From NCBI GenBank assembly GCA_017427185.1, contig JAFRTJ010000070.1:1-63217 (forward strand): a stretch of 63,217 nucleotides of DNA, given 5' to 3'. This stretch comes from Bacteroidaceae bacterium. GTDB lineage: Bacteria; Bacteroidota; Bacteroidia; Bacteroidales; Bacteroidaceae. Positions 31,601-40,441 of the stretch are shown one piece after another. How positions within the stretch are numbered: position 1 is the stretch's first letter; every line of letters starts with the position of its first letter. The notes under the pieces were generated by a model. That model saw nothing but the letters and a program-made list of their open reading frames with translations, did not search any database and had not been told where the DNA came from. The position numbers and the translations under genes were made by a program.

Positions 31601-34157
31601 CGAGTTCAATCCTGATTATTTCGGCAGTCTTCCCATGATTCAGACTCGAAACGTAAGAACTCTCAGGCAAGTGAACAGTATTACTTCTGCTGTTGAGGAG
31701 AAGTCGATGTCTACTTCTGTTAGGATGGCTAAGATTCCTGCCCGCGAGTATGCAGGTGCTGTCCAGAAGTTCAGCATGGACGATGTGGAAGGTCTGGCAT
31801 TCGAGTCCGTTGACCAAGCATTGCAAGGACAAATCGCTGGGCTGAACATGGAGTCTGTCGAGGAAAGTGAAGATGGTGCTTCTCTCCTTTCTTTGGGAGA
31901 AGAAATAAATGTGGAGATGCGTAACAATCTTTCTGAACTGGCCTTTTTCATGCCCCAATTGCGAACTGATTCGCTCGGACAGGTCGCGATAGCCTTCACA
32001 CTGCCTGAAAGCCTGACCCGTTGGCATCTTCTTGGACTTGCTCACACAAAGAAACTGCTGACGGCTCAATTGGACGAGACGATAGTGGCTCAAAAAGAAT
32101 TAATGGCAGAACTTTATCTTCCTCGATTCCTGCGTGCTGGTGATCAGGGATTTCTGACTGCCAGTATCCGCAACATCTCTGAAACTCAGCAAAAGGGTAG
32201 CGCATCCTGGGTCATTCGTGATGCTGAGACGAATAAGGTACTTAAGCGACAAAACGTACGTTTCGACTTAACGAGTCAGTCAGACACAGTCTTTACGCTT
32301 CCTTTCACAGCTTCGCAGGATCATCCCATGCTTGTGGTGCAATGGATGGCTCAAGGGAGTGATTGCTCTGATGGAGAGCAACGTTATCTGCCTGTTCTCA
32401 GTGACATGGAAACAATTACTGAGACGAAAGCTTTCAGCATAAGAGGTGCCCAGCGATGGAGCATGGATTTGAGCAAGCTCTTCTCTTTCGACAATCCTGC
32501 TGCAGTCAATCGTTCGCTTACTGTGGAGTACACCCAGAATCCTAAATGGTTGGCTTTGCAGTGTCTGCCCTCGATGGTGGCTCCTGTCTGTCAGGATGTA
32601 CTTAGCCTTTCTGCTGCATATTATGCAGGTTCATTGGCATACCATATTGCTCATACCTATCCTGGCATTCAACGGGCTGTGGAGGAATGGCAGGCCGAAG
32701 GTCATGATGCGGATAGTCCGCTTGAGAAAAATCAGGAGCTTACCAATCTCTTGCTTCAGGAAACGCCTTGGGTTTTGGAAGCGCAGCGGGAAAAGACGCG
32801 CCGCCAGCGATTGGGTATCTTATTCCAAGAGATTGAGTATCAGGATACTCGTATGGCTTTGTTGCGTGACCTCCAGAACTTGCAACACTCCAATGGCTCA
32901 TTCTCCTGGTTCCCAGGTATGATGGGTAGTCCTTATCTGACCTGTGAGGTGGCATATATGCTTACTCGACTGAAACTGATGACAGGCACCACGTTACAGA
33001 ATGAGCGCAGCATACTCAATTCCTGTATCCAGTTCATGCTTCACGATATCTCCAAGGCTGTGCCTGAAATCAAGAAGATGGACAATCCCATTCCTTCACT
33101 TATGACCTTGCGTAGTCTCTACGTCATCTATCGGTCAGGCTATTCTCTTAATAATGATCGCCAGGCACGCAAGGACGTGGAGTATCTTTTGGACTTGCTT
33201 AAGGACAAGGCTGACCTGCTTGACCGTGAGGAGCGTGCTTTGGCAGCCATCGTGCTGCAATCAGCTGGCGAGCAGAAAAAAGCGCATGCTTTGATGCCTC
33301 GACTTCACACGTTGCTCCAGCATAAGGATGGACAGTATCTGGCTTATCCCAGCGGAAGCTTCACCAGTATCGACCGCAAGTTGCAGACTCATGTACAGCT
33401 GATGGAGGCCATTCAGATGGTAGAACCCACAGATACAGCTACTTTGATGGATATGCAGGAATGGCTCATTCAGCAGAAACGTACCCAAGAATGGGAGCGA
33501 CCAGCCCAAACGGCTGATGCCATCTATGCTTTGATGCAGAGTGGCGGTAAGGACAAAGGAAGGATGGAGGAACTTCGTTTGCAGGATGGCAGTCAGACAT
33601 ACGTGATAACCAGTCCTGAGACCTCGTTGGGCTATGTTCGTGAGCGTGTCGAGAATGCCAAGCGTCCCAAGTCGCTTTCCGTGGATAAAAAGAGCACAGG
33701 CACTAGTTTCGGCGCTGTGTATGCCCAGTATCAGATGCCAGCTTCTCAGGTGCAGGCTCAGCAGGAAGGGCTGAACATTCGTCGCGATATAGAAAAGTTG
33801 GAGCAAGTGCGCAAGGGGGATCGCATTCATGTACGTTACACCATCACTGCTGATCGAGATTACGAATACGTGCGTCTTGCTGCTCCCCGTCCTGCCGCTG
33901 CAGAACCTGTGCAACAGATATCTGGTTATTCCCATCAAGGTGGGCTGGGTTACTATCGTGCCATCCACGATGCCAGTACAGAGTATTTTGTTGACCACAT
34001 GCCTCGTGGCACCTATGTCATCGAGGAAGATTGGCTCATCAGCCATTCTGGCTCGTATGTGGTGGGTCCTGCGATCCTGCAGTGTCTCTATGCTCCTGAG
34101 TATCAAGCGCACACAGAAGGACGGACCATTCGAGTGGAGAATGATTCGAGGAAGTAG
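28629..34157 (+). CDS. Very large alpha-2-macroglobulin family protein
   Basis: 1842 residues from ATG 28629 (MRRILFFFCLF, a signal peptide without lipobox); the frame from 28569 lies inside the terminator. The order is: helical N-terminal part, an MG2-type domain (TDRAIYRPGQTVYVG near residue 486), further MG domains, the A2M domain (ITLP-type FTLPESLTRWHL near 1120), and the alpha-helical thioester domain region. The usual CxEQ thioester is replaced by CQDV at about 1321, so no thioester trap is expected. A segment near 1057 (SVDQALQGQIAGLNM) matches the plug motif of SusC-type receptors. Periplasmic or surface; possible protease trap. Confidence 0.88.
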   Translation: MRRILFFFCLFISMSSFSSSNNDARHLVSLLREFQLREDVSPDSFFTDVKLLQEAITQQADSCSRAIYRATLAHLLAMNAGRSQVFRRDTESHSDSIQEWTSEEYRMHAAQLYAQSLQDMELLRTAPTRQWVPLVNRGNHEKVFGSDMLYVVWQAYINDIHRGLRKKMQTPMYADLISIYRKAGLREATLRLTLDSLLQEGSYNISKEDLQKLKQEYADVNACALVYMRMADFATKPEEQKEILEEALRLYPACEQKAEIQNRILELQSPILSWHFGEMCYPDQQIHMPLEVRNMQSMTMTLYQLPLDFQSEGEDMYVQVKRVGRRIRTVIHEFASHPDIKLWTDTLVWQSPDCGVYAMVVEGHTEAKLAKKVLPQFSLFRTSRLDFFKMNLPDDRIRVVVVDSQTGQPQQGVRVDFYDREDDRDSLVRTLQTDERGIVEVNRKIDARSHYVKISREGDEAQTLSPLSYFGYQRASSEKRGNNMRIFTDRAIYRPGQTVYVGAVAYSHQGWEADVLPDKEYTLKFMDANHQEILSHTLRTDEFGTLRDSLSLPEKGLPGTYQILIGNQTCMIRVEEYRRPTFQVEIDPVENIDLSGDSIMVNGHALTYSGVPVSQARVSGTYQWTSSWWYRRNDFSAPQQTDTVWTDASGKFQMRIPMDIDKEALWQGRRIVVHLDVLNNQGETQQGSLNIPVCTRPLRLWGQMEYQQDRERLSPLTLTLYSPTDRPLEGSVVCRVMQKKKLVCEFTVPSGKPTVPEQLRSLPSGLYSLEAEGIVGQDSATWETEFVLMSMQDTRLAVEKSIWLYTPCDTFSVNRPAQVQFGTSFQDAWIYCTLTSAAGLTEDKLMHMSDSLVLWSIPYRKEYEQGVSVSISLYKEQKLYTQTLQLHLEQSDTRLRAHWDTFRDHLRPGQAEEWKLSLRQPDGMPAQANVMLSLYDASLDALAPHSMNFSFYRGYNIPSLYVTSSRNFSFIRFWNLFMQMWMHKTREFTFSEFNPDYFGSLPMIQTRNVRTLRQVNSITSAVEEKSMSTSVRMAKIPAREYAGAVQKFSMDDVEGLAFESVDQALQGQIAGLNMESVEESEDGASLLSLGEEINVEMRNNLSELAFFMPQLRTDSLGQVAIAFTLPESLTRWHLLGLAHTKKLLTAQLDETIVAQKELMAELYLPRFLRAGDQGFLTASIRNISETQQKGSASWVIRDAETNKVLKRQNVRFDLTSQSDTVFTLPFTASQDHPMLVVQWMAQGSDCSDGEQRYLPVLSDMETITETKAFSIRGAQRWSMDLSKLFSFDNPAAVNRSLTVEYTQNPKWLALQCLPSMVAPVCQDVLSLSAAYYAGSLAYHIAHTYPGIQRAVEEWQAEGHDADSPLEKNQELTNLLLQETPWVLEAQREKTRRQRLGILFQEIEYQDTRMALLRDLQNLQHSNGSFSWFPGMMGSPYLTCEVAYMLTRLKLMTGTTLQNERSILNSCIQFMLHDISKAVPEIKKMDNPIPSLMTLRSLYVIYRSGYSLNNDRQARKDVEYLLDLLKDKADLLDREERALAAIVLQSAGEQKKAHALMPRLHTLLQHKDGQYLAYPSGSFTSIDRKLQTHVQLMEAIQMVEPTDTATLMDMQEWLIQQKRTQEWERPAQTADAIYALMQSGGKDKGRMEELRLQDGSQTYVITSPETSLGYVRERVENAKRPKSLSVDKKSTGTSFGAVYAQYQMPASQVQAQQEGLNIRRDIEKLEQVRKGDRIHVRYTITADRDYEYVRLAAPRPAAAEPVQQISGYSHQGGLGYYRAIHDASTEYFVDHMPRGTYVIEEDWLISHSGSYVVGPAILQCLYAPEYQAHTEGRTIRVENDSRK

Positions 34158-34225
34158 AAGGAATCTTTCCCGTTCTTCTTTTGAACTCAGCCTGTGGAAG
34201 TAAGTGAAAAGTGGAGGGCAAAAAC

Positions 34226-34303
34226 TCAACACGTTGAAACCACGAACTCAACACGTTGAAATCCGAAAGTCAACACGTTGAAATTGAAGAGTCGACGTGT
34301 TGA
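34226..34303. repeat. 22-bp-phased dyad cluster 2 (four copies)
   Basis: Dyads at 34226-34237, 34248-34259, 34270-34281 and 34292-34303. Three read TCAACACGTTGA; the fourth is inverted (TCGACGTGTTGA) so copies 3 and 4 can form a 12-bp stem. Exact 22-bp period. It is the only structure in the 300-bp gap 34158-34457 besides the next promoter. Confidence 0.85.
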
Positions 34304-34409
34304 AGGGAAAGAAATGTTTTGTGGAGAAGACGAGATATGAATGTTGGTTAACAAAACAGGGGCGTTGGTTAAATGTTGTCTTTTGTATTGCGGAATCGGA
34401 TTTTTTTTG

Positions 34410-34417
34410 TAATTTTG
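34410..34417 (+). promoter_or_regulatory. Promoter -7 element of the DUF4837 gene
   Basis: TAATTTTG, followed by a start region about 40 bp before the ATG at 34458. This placement argues against the upstream in-frame start at 34425. Confidence 0.6.
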
Positions 34418-34457
34418 TGCGGATGTGATTTTGTTGGAGGATTATCAGAGACGAAAC

Positions 34458-35462
34458 ATGAAGAAGAGTATTTTGTTTTCCCTGTTCCTGAGTTTGCTCA
34501 TCCTGTACGCTTGTACGGGTGGTGAGCAGGGAAAGAAGCGTGCCAGAATCGTTGCTTCGAAGGGATTGCCCAGTGAATTGCTGCTGGTGGTGGACAAAGC
34601 TATCTGGGAGAGTGATTTGGCTGATAGCATCAAGGCATTGGTGTATGGACCTGTACCAGGCTTGCCCCAGGCAGAGTCCTTCTTCCGTGTTACGCAGATT
34701 CTGAGTCCATATTACCGTCAGATCTACACCACTATGCACAGCCAGCTCTTTATCCATTTGGAAAAGGGATTGAAGAAACCTGTGTTGGGAATCTCCTACG
34801 ACGTGGTGGCGCGTCCTCAGATTCAAGTGACGCTGAAGGCTGGCACGCTGGACCAGCTGCGGACTTTCCTCTCGAGTCGAGGAGAGCATATCCGCAACGT
34901 CATAGAAGATGCCCAGTTGGATATGCGGCAGTCTGCTCTCCTGAAGAAACACAGTCCTCGCGTGTCTGCTGATTTGGAAGCGGTGTTGGGGATGACGATA
35001 AAGGCTCCTGAGCAAATCAGGGCTACCAAGAAAGGGAAAGACTTCCTGTGGGCAGGAACAAACCTGAACGAGAAAGACCAGAACATCGTGATTTATACGT
35101 ATGCATGGGATGGAGGGGATGCCCTGACACCTTGGAATTTTGCTCAGAAACGTGACTCTGTGATGCGGCAGAATATTCCAGGAAGTGAGCCTGACCAATG
35201 GATGCAGACGACGCGCGAGGAGGGAATACCTGTTATGACGAGCGTGATACGCGAGATGGGCGGACATGTCGTCCAGGAAGTTCACGGGCTTTGGGAGATG
35301 AGGAATGGCGCTTTGGGAGGCCCCTTCGTTAGTCTGTGCCGTATCGACACACTTGGGAACAGGGTGATAGCTGCTGAAGGATTTGTCTATTCTCCCAGTA
35401 CGGACAAGCGTGAGTTGGTGCGCGAGCTGGAAGCCTCGCTGCGGACTCTTTCTGCTTTCTGA
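34458..35462 (+). CDS. DUF4837 family lipoprotein
   Basis: 334 residues from ATG 34458. The signal peptide ends in a lipobox (LILYAC), predicting a lipoprotein. The rest matches the DUF4837 family seen across Bacteroidetes (SKGLPSELLLVVDKAIWES at the mature N-terminus, WMQTTREEGIPVMTS and a GGPFVSLCRID segment near the end). Function unknown. It has its own promoter and is followed by another promoter at 35512, so it is probably monocistronic. Confidence 0.85.
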   Translation: MKKSILFSLFLSLLILYACTGGEQGKKRARIVASKGLPSELLLVVDKAIWESDLADSIKALVYGPVPGLPQAESFFRVTQILSPYYRQIYTTMHSQLFIHLEKGLKKPVLGISYDVVARPQIQVTLKAGTLDQLRTFLSSRGEHIRNVIEDAQLDMRQSALLKKHSPRVSADLEAVLGMTIKAPEQIRATKKGKDFLWAGTNLNEKDQNIVIYTYAWDGGDALTPWNFAQKRDSVMRQNIPGSEPDQWMQTTREEGIPVMTSVIREMGGHVVQEVHGLWEMRNGALGGPFVSLCRIDTLGNRVIAAEGFVYSPSTDKRELVRELEASLRTLSAF

Positions 35463-35511
35463 TGCAGCAAAAAAAAGAAGGATTCATATAGGATATTTAT
35501 GCAAAAAGTAG

Positions 35512-35519
35512 TATCTTTG
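35512..35519 (+). promoter_or_regulatory. Promoter -7 element of the DUF1573 gene
   Basis: TATCTTTG, 27 bp before the ATG at 35547; the -33 region is not well matched. Confidence 0.6.
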
Positions 35520-35546
35520 CCTTTCGATTAGATAGAAACTCATTGG

Positions 35547-36629
35547 ATGAAACGCGGAATATACATTATTTATATATGTGTGTTGGCTTTGCTGGCAGGG
35601 AATTGCGTGGCATTGGCCCAACCTCGATTCGTGCCTGATCAGGAAATCATGAAACTGGGTGAGGTGCAGTTCCAAACCCCAAGGAACATTACTTTCGGAT
35701 TTGCCAACAAAGGAAATCGGTCGCTGAAGATAAAGGAGGTGAAACCCTCGTGTGGGTGCACTACAGTAAAGTTCCCCACTGACGATATCAAAGCAGGCGA
35801 GCATGGGCAGATAGTGGCCACCTATGATGCAGGCATGCTGGGCACTTTCTACAAGGAACTGGCTGTCTACACCAATTATCAGGAGGAACCATTCTACCTG
35901 ACGATGCAGGGAACTGTGGTGACAGACGTACAGGACTGGAGCGGTGAGTATCCCATCAATTTGGGCAACGTGAGTCTGCTCTCGAACTATATCGAGTTTG
36001 ATAATGTGAACAAGGGTGACCGCCCTGTGGCAGAGTTGCATCTGGTGAATACTGAACACACGGCTTTCAAACCGGAACTGATGCACTTGCCTCCCTATCT
36101 GACGGCGCAAGCTGTGCCTGAAAACATTCCTGCAGGCAAGCCTGGCATAATCTATCTGACTCTGGACAGCGAGAAACTGGCAGACTATGGCTTGACGCAG
36201 ACCAACATATATCTGGCTCGCTATCTGGGCGACAAGGTGAGCGAGACGAATGAAATCCTCGTGTCGGCAGTTCTGCTGCCTGATTTCAGCAATCTGACAC
36301 AGACTCAACTGGACAATGCACCTGCGATGGAGCTCTCGAGCACCCAATTGGATATGGGACAGATGGGCACCAAGAAGAAACTGACAGAAACGGTGATGGT
36401 AACCAATACAGGTAAATCTGCGTTGGAGATCAAGAAGGTGCAGGTCTTCAATAAGGCCCTGACCGTTTCGTTGAGCAATCGGACTCTGGCTCCTGGCAAG
36501 AGTGCCAAGTTGAAGATTTCGGCTGTAGCCAGCTATATGAAACAGGCAAAGAGCAGACCACGCGTGCTCTTGATATCCGATGATCCCCGCAATCCGTTGC
36601 AGACTATCAATGTGAACGTGGAAGAATAA
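35547..36629 (+). CDS. DUF1573 domain protein, secreted
   Basis: 360 residues with a signal peptide (IIYICVLALLAGNCVALA). Contains at least two immunoglobulin-like DUF1573 units: the first has the hallmark SCGCTTVKFP near residue 70 and YTNYQEEPFYLTMQGTV; the second begins around residue 255 (LDMGQMGTKKKLTETVMVTNTG). Such proteins are common in the Bacteroidetes envelope, role unknown. Ends 22 bp before meaB. Confidence 0.88.
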   Translation: MKRGIYIIYICVLALLAGNCVALAQPRFVPDQEIMKLGEVQFQTPRNITFGFANKGNRSLKIKEVKPSCGCTTVKFPTDDIKAGEHGQIVATYDAGMLGTFYKELAVYTNYQEEPFYLTMQGTVVTDVQDWSGEYPINLGNVSLLSNYIEFDNVNKGDRPVAELHLVNTEHTAFKPELMHLPPYLTAQAVPENIPAGKPGIIYLTLDSEKLADYGLTQTNIYLARYLGDKVSETNEILVSAVLLPDFSNLTQTQLDNAPAMELSSTQLDMGQMGTKKKLTETVMVTNTGKSALEIKKVQVFNKALTVSLSNRTLAPGKSAKLKISAVASYMKQAKSRPRVLLISDDPRNPLQTINVNVEE

Positions 36630-36651
36630 GAAGAAATAATAAGAATCATAC

Positions 36652-37749
36652 ATGGAACACCCGGAAAACAGCGAAGAATACAAAGGATTGACCGTGAATA
36701 ACGGTGTGGGTCCTGTGAGTATCGTGAATCCCTATCTGAAGCGTGGACGATTCGCGCGCAGGAAACTATCCGCGGCAGACTACGTGGAAGGCATTCTGAA
36801 GGGAAACGTCAGTATCTTGGGGCAAGCAGTCACTTTGGTGGAGAGTACTGTGCCAGAGCATCATCAGGTAGCTCAGGAGGTAATAGAGAAATGCTTGCCC
36901 TACAGCGGCAAGAGCGTGCGCATCGGCATCAGCGGAGTTCCAGGTGCTGGCAAGAGTACCAGTATCGACGAGTTTGGCATCCATGTGCTGAAGAAATACG
37001 GGGGGCGTCTGGCTGTTCTGGCAATAGACCCAAGCAGCGAGTTGACCAAAGGAAGTATCCTGGGCGACAAGACCCGCATGGAGAAACTGAGTGTACATCC
37101 GGATTCATTCATTCGTCCCAGTCCTTCTGCTGGCAGTTTGGGTGGAGTGGCACGCAAGACACGCGAGACGATTATCCTGTGTGAGGCAGCTGGATTCGAC
37201 AAGATATTTGTGGAAACCGTAGGAGTTGGTCAAAGCGAGACGGCTTGCCACTCGATGGTGGACTTCTTTTTGCTGATCCAATTGGCTGGGACGGGAGATG
37301 AGCTGCAAGGAATTAAGCGTGGCATCATGGAAATGGCCGACGGAATCATCATCAATAAGTGTGACGGCAACAACGTGGAGAAATGCAAATTGGCCGCTAC
37401 GCAGTTCCGCAATGCTTTGCATCTTTTCCCCATGCCTGAGAGTGGATGGCTGCCGCAGGTCTTGACATATAGTGGTTTTTATGGCTATGGAATAGAAGAG
37501 GTGTGGAATATGGTCTACGAGTACATCGATTTCGTGAAGAAGAATGGCTACTTCGAATATCGGCGTGCTGAACAGGCAAAGTTCTGGATGTATGAAAGCA
37601 TCAACGAGAACCTGAGAAACAGTTTCTACAACAATCCCACCATCAAAGACTTGTTGCAAGCTGCAGAAAGGAGCGTGCTGGAGGGACGCAAGACTTCATT
37701 CGTTGCAGCCAAGCAACTCCTTGATTCTTACTTTGCACTCCTCCATTAA
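36652..37749 (+). CDS. meaB: Methylmalonyl-CoA mutase-associated GTPase MeaB
   Basis: 365 residues. G3E-type GTPase that protects and reloads adenosylcobalamin-dependent methylmalonyl-CoA mutase. Walker A GVPGAGKST near residue 97, switch and base-recognition motifs KTRMEKLS, ETVGVGQSE and the NKCDG guanine-specificity loop. The mutase genes are not in the window. Its last 54 bp overlap the opposing ispH gene. Confidence 0.93.
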   Translation: MEHPENSEEYKGLTVNNGVGPVSIVNPYLKRGRFARRKLSAADYVEGILKGNVSILGQAVTLVESTVPEHHQVAQEVIEKCLPYSGKSVRIGISGVPGAGKSTSIDEFGIHVLKKYGGRLAVLAIDPSSELTKGSILGDKTRMEKLSVHPDSFIRPSPSAGSLGGVARKTRETIILCEAAGFDKIFVETVGVGQSETACHSMVDFFLLIQLAGTGDELQGIKRGIMEMADGIIINKCDGNNVEKCKLAATQFRNALHLFPMPESGWLPQVLTYSGFYGYGIEEVWNMVYEYIDFVKKNGYFEYRRAEQAKFWMYESINENLRNSFYNNPTIKDLLQAAERSVLEGRKTSFVAAKQLLDSYFALLH

Positions 37750-38568
37750 CCATTTTGGAGTGGAGGTCGCTCCACAGATTCCAACAGACTTACAGTCTTT
37801 CAGCCAGTCGAGTTGAATCTCGCTGGCTGAATCTATCATGTAGGAATATGGATTGCTAGCTTTACATTCATCAAAAAGCATGCGTCCGTTGCTGCTTTTC
37901 TGTCCGCATACGAAGAGGATAACATCGTGTTTCGTGGCAAATGCTCGAATATTTGGCATGCGGTTGGCAACCTGACGGCAGATGGTGTCGTAGTAGGTGA
38001 AAGTGGCATTCGGACTGATATGCTCACTGATGTAGTTCACAATTTTCTGGAATCCATCCAAGGGCTTAGTGGTTTGAGAAAAGAGACAGATGTCTTGGTT
38101 GAAATCAAGGCGGTTGACCTCCTCAGGCGTCTCGATAATGATGGCTGTTCCGTTGGTTTGTCCTACAAGTCCCAATACCTCGGCATGACCGTTCTTTCCG
38201 AAGATGACAATCTGCTTGCGATGATCTTTGTCAGCATCGTATTCCCGTTTTATCCGTTCCTGCAGATGAAGTACAACGGGACATGTGGCGTCGATAACAT
38301 TGATGTGGTTTTGCTTAGCCTGCTGGTATGTGCTGGGGGGCTCTCCGTGGGCGCGCAACAGAACTTTTTCGTTGTGGAGTTGGAGGAACTGCTGGTGATC
38401 AATAGTCTGAAGTCCCAACTGAAGGAGACGGTTGCACTCTTGTCCGTTGTGAACGATATCGCCCAAGCAATAGAGTCTTTCGCCTTTCGACAATTCTTCT
38501 TCTGCTTTCCCAATGGCTCGAGTCACTCCAAAACAGAATCCGCTACCCTGATCAATCTCGATAGTCAT
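37696..38568 (-). CDS. ispH: 4-hydroxy-3-methylbut-2-enyl diphosphate reductase IspH
   Basis: 290 residues. Last step of the MEP isoprenoid pathway, an iron-sulfur enzyme. The three cluster cysteines are seen in GFCFGV (Cys12), DATCPV (about Cys96) and DTICRQV (about Cys195). The start overlaps the cmk stop by 4 bp (co-translation) and the 3' end overlaps meaB by 54 bp on the other strand. Confidence 0.95.
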   Translation of the reverse strand: MTIEIDQGSGFCFGVTRAIGKAEEELSKGERLYCLGDIVHNGQECNRLLQLGLQTIDHQQFLQLHNEKVLLRAHGEPPSTYQQAKQNHINVIDATCPVVLHLQERIKREYDADKDHRKQIVIFGKNGHAEVLGLVGQTNGTAIIIETPEEVNRLDFNQDICLFSQTTKPLDGFQKIVNYISEHISPNATFTYYDTICRQVANRMPNIRAFATKHDVILFVCGQKSSNGRMLFDECKASNPYSYMIDSASEIQLDWLKDCKSVGICGATSTPKWLMEECKVRIKELLGCNE

Positions 38569-39257
38569 GCTTCGTTAGCTGCTTTTTTGAATTCGTTCAA
38601 CAACCATTCGTTCTGTTCTGGGATGGTCATGTGGCTATTGTCGAGTACAATGGCATCAGGTGCTTGCCGCAGAGGAGCAATCTCACGTGTGGAATCAATG
38701 CGGTCGCGCTCCTGTACGTTGAATAGAATCTCCTCGAAGTTGCACTCCTCGCCTTTTGCTGTCAGCTCGTCGAAGCGTCGCTGAGCACGTACTTCTGCGC
38801 TGGCAGTCACGAAAATCTTCAGTTCAGCATCTGGGAAAACAACCGTTCCTATATCGCGTCCGTCCATCACGACACCCTTTGCTTTCCCCATCTCGCGTTG
38901 TTGCTCCACCATTGCTTCGCGGACAAATCCGATAGCTGCTATGGGGCTGACATGATTGGATACTTCCATACTACGTATTTTCTTTTCCACACACTTTCCG
39001 TTAAGATACGTGTCGGGGCGACCTGTCTTGGGATTGAACACAAAGGAAATCCTGATCTGATCCATTTGGTTTCGCAGGGTATCCTCATCGATCCCCTCTT
39101 TCGTGATGATGCCGTGGATAAGGCTGTAAAGAGTAACGGCGCGGTACATGGCTCCCGTATCAATGTAGACATAGCCAATCTTCTTGGCCAAATCCTTTGC
39201 CATCGTGCTTTTGCCGCATGATGAGAACCCATCAATGGCTATCGTAATCTTCTTCAT
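38565..39257 (-). CDS. cmk: Cytidylate kinase
   Basis: 230 residues from ATG 39257 ([10 protein letters not shown]); the longer open frame upstream runs into porQ and lacks family sequence. Phosphorylates CMP and dCMP. P-loop [21 protein letters not shown] substrate segment, and [22 protein letters not shown]. The porQ-cmk-ispH order on one strand recurs in Bacteroidales. Confidence 0.95.
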   Translation of the reverse strand: MKKITIAIDGFSSCGKSTMAKDLAKKIGYVYIDTGAMYRAVTLYSLIHGIITKEGIDEDTLRNQMDQIRISFVFNPKTGRPDTYLNGKCVEKKIRSMEVSNHVSPIAAIGFVREAMVEQQREMGKAKGVVMDGRDIGTVVFPDAELKIFVTASAEVRAQRRFDELTAKGEECNFEEILFNVQERDRIDSTREIAPLRQAPDAIVLDNSHMTIPEQNEWLLNEFKKAANEA

Positions 39258-39273
39258 ATCGCTAACTGGTATT

Positions 39274-40275
39274 TTATTTGCCTTTCTGCAGACCGTATGC
39301 CAAGGAGACAGAGAAACTGGGGGCACTGATGTGGTACTTGGCATAAGCCAGACCAATCTTGAAGCGGTTGAGGTTGACTCCAGCACCAAAACTGAGACCT
39401 GCAGCATGAGAACTGCCTGCAGCCTTCATCTCATTGGCTCTGCGGAAATTGTATCCTGCACTTAGATAGAAAATTTGAGTGGGGACGATGTCGACACCCA
39501 GATTGAAGTGGTTCATGAAGACTTTTCCGCCCTTTGTCGTGCCTTGTGGGGAATAATAGTATTTCTTGCTCCATCGGGTCATGTCGATCATCGTGAGGGA
39601 AATCTTGACGGGCGCGTGGCCAAGTCCTTTGGTGAACCCAATCTCGAGGTCGAAGGGAAGGTGCTCGTGATGGTTGCCAAAAGCCTTGAACTGTCCACCC
39701 AGATTGCGGGCTGCGGCAGCCAGAGCGAAATCCTGTCCTTCATCATTGACGAAGTAGCTGACGCCCAAATCAACAGCCATAGCGCATGAAGTGAACTCTC
39801 CGTAGTGTGAATAGATGAATTTCCCGCTGACTCCTCCTACCCAGTTGTCGCTTAGCTCGTAACTATAGGTTCCGCAGAGCAGCATGTCTAAAGCGTTCAT
39901 GTCGCCAATGATTTCACCTGTTTCCAAAGTTTCTTTCATCGATCCATATCCCACAAACTGAGCTCCTACACCCCACGTGCCCCTATCGCCATGCATCTGG
40001 CTGTAGTTGGCACTTCCTGCTTTACTCCCACGCATGTATGTCAGAAAGTTGAATCCGACGGTTTTTTCGTTCACGCTCGAGAGTAATGCTGGATTCTGGA
40101 ATACCAGAGAAGGGTCGTCCTCAATCAACGATATGTTTTTGCCACCCAATGCAGTTGCATGAGCCGAGGTTGGCAAGTTCAGAAAGTTGAAAATACTTGT
40201 GCTTTCCTGACCTTTGCAAACAAAAATGAATGCAAAAAGAAAAAAACTGAGCGCAAGGAAGCCTTTCTTCGTCAT
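39274..40275 (-). CDS. porQ: Type IX secretion system protein PorQ
   Basis: 333 residues, signal peptide then an outer-membrane beta-barrel of the PorV/PorQ/FadL type ([35 protein letters not shown] near the N-terminus is the family signature). PorQ helps attach cargo to the cell surface with PorU/PorV/PorZ. The presence supports surface export of proteins such as the one at the left edge. -7 element TACCTTTG on the minus strand at 40295-40302. Confidence 0.9.
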   Translation of the reverse strand: MTKKGFLALSFFLFAFIFVCKGQESTSIFNFLNLPTSAHATALGGKNISLIEDDPSLVFQNPALLSSVNEKTVGFNFLTYMRGSKAGSANYSQMHGDRGTWGVGAQFVGYGSMKETLETGEIIGDMNALDMLLCGTYSYELSDNWVGGVSGKFIYSHYGEFTSCAMAVDLGVSYFVNDEGQDFALAAAARNLGGQFKAFGNHHEHLPFDLEIGFTKGLGHAPVKISLTMIDMTRWSKKYYYSPQGTTKGGKVFMNHFNLGVDIVPTQIFYLSAGYNFRRANEMKAAGSSHAAGLSFGAGVNLNRFKIGLAYAKYHISAPSFSVSLAYGLQKGK

Positions 40276-40294
40276 ATAAGTATTGTTTTGGATT

Positions 40295-40302
40295 CAAAGG
40301 TA
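40295..40302 (-). promoter_or_regulatory. Promoter -7 element of porQ-cmk-ispH
   Basis: Minus-strand TACCTTTG, 19 bp before the porQ ATG, divergent from the tonB promoter. Confidence 0.6.
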
Positions 40303-40398
40303 GTGTATTTTCTCCCAATATCAGTCTAGAAAACATAAAAAATGCGTTAGTTTGAAAAAAAATAGCGAAAGAGGATAGGCGGAATGAAAAAAATGTGC

Positions 40399-40406
40399 TA
40401 CATTTG
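40399..40406 (+). promoter_or_regulatory. Promoter -7 element of tonB
   Basis: TACATTTG, 35 bp before the tonB ATG at 40442. No convincing -33 element. Confidence 0.55.
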
Positions 40407-40441
40407 TCCCATAGAGTCGTGAAAAAGAAAAAAAATATCAT

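Noticed and set aside
34226..34303. Dyad cluster as parS or as a CRISPR array
   Set aside because: The dyad differs from the TGTTTCACGTGAAACA-type parS, and the 10-bp gaps are too short for spacers.
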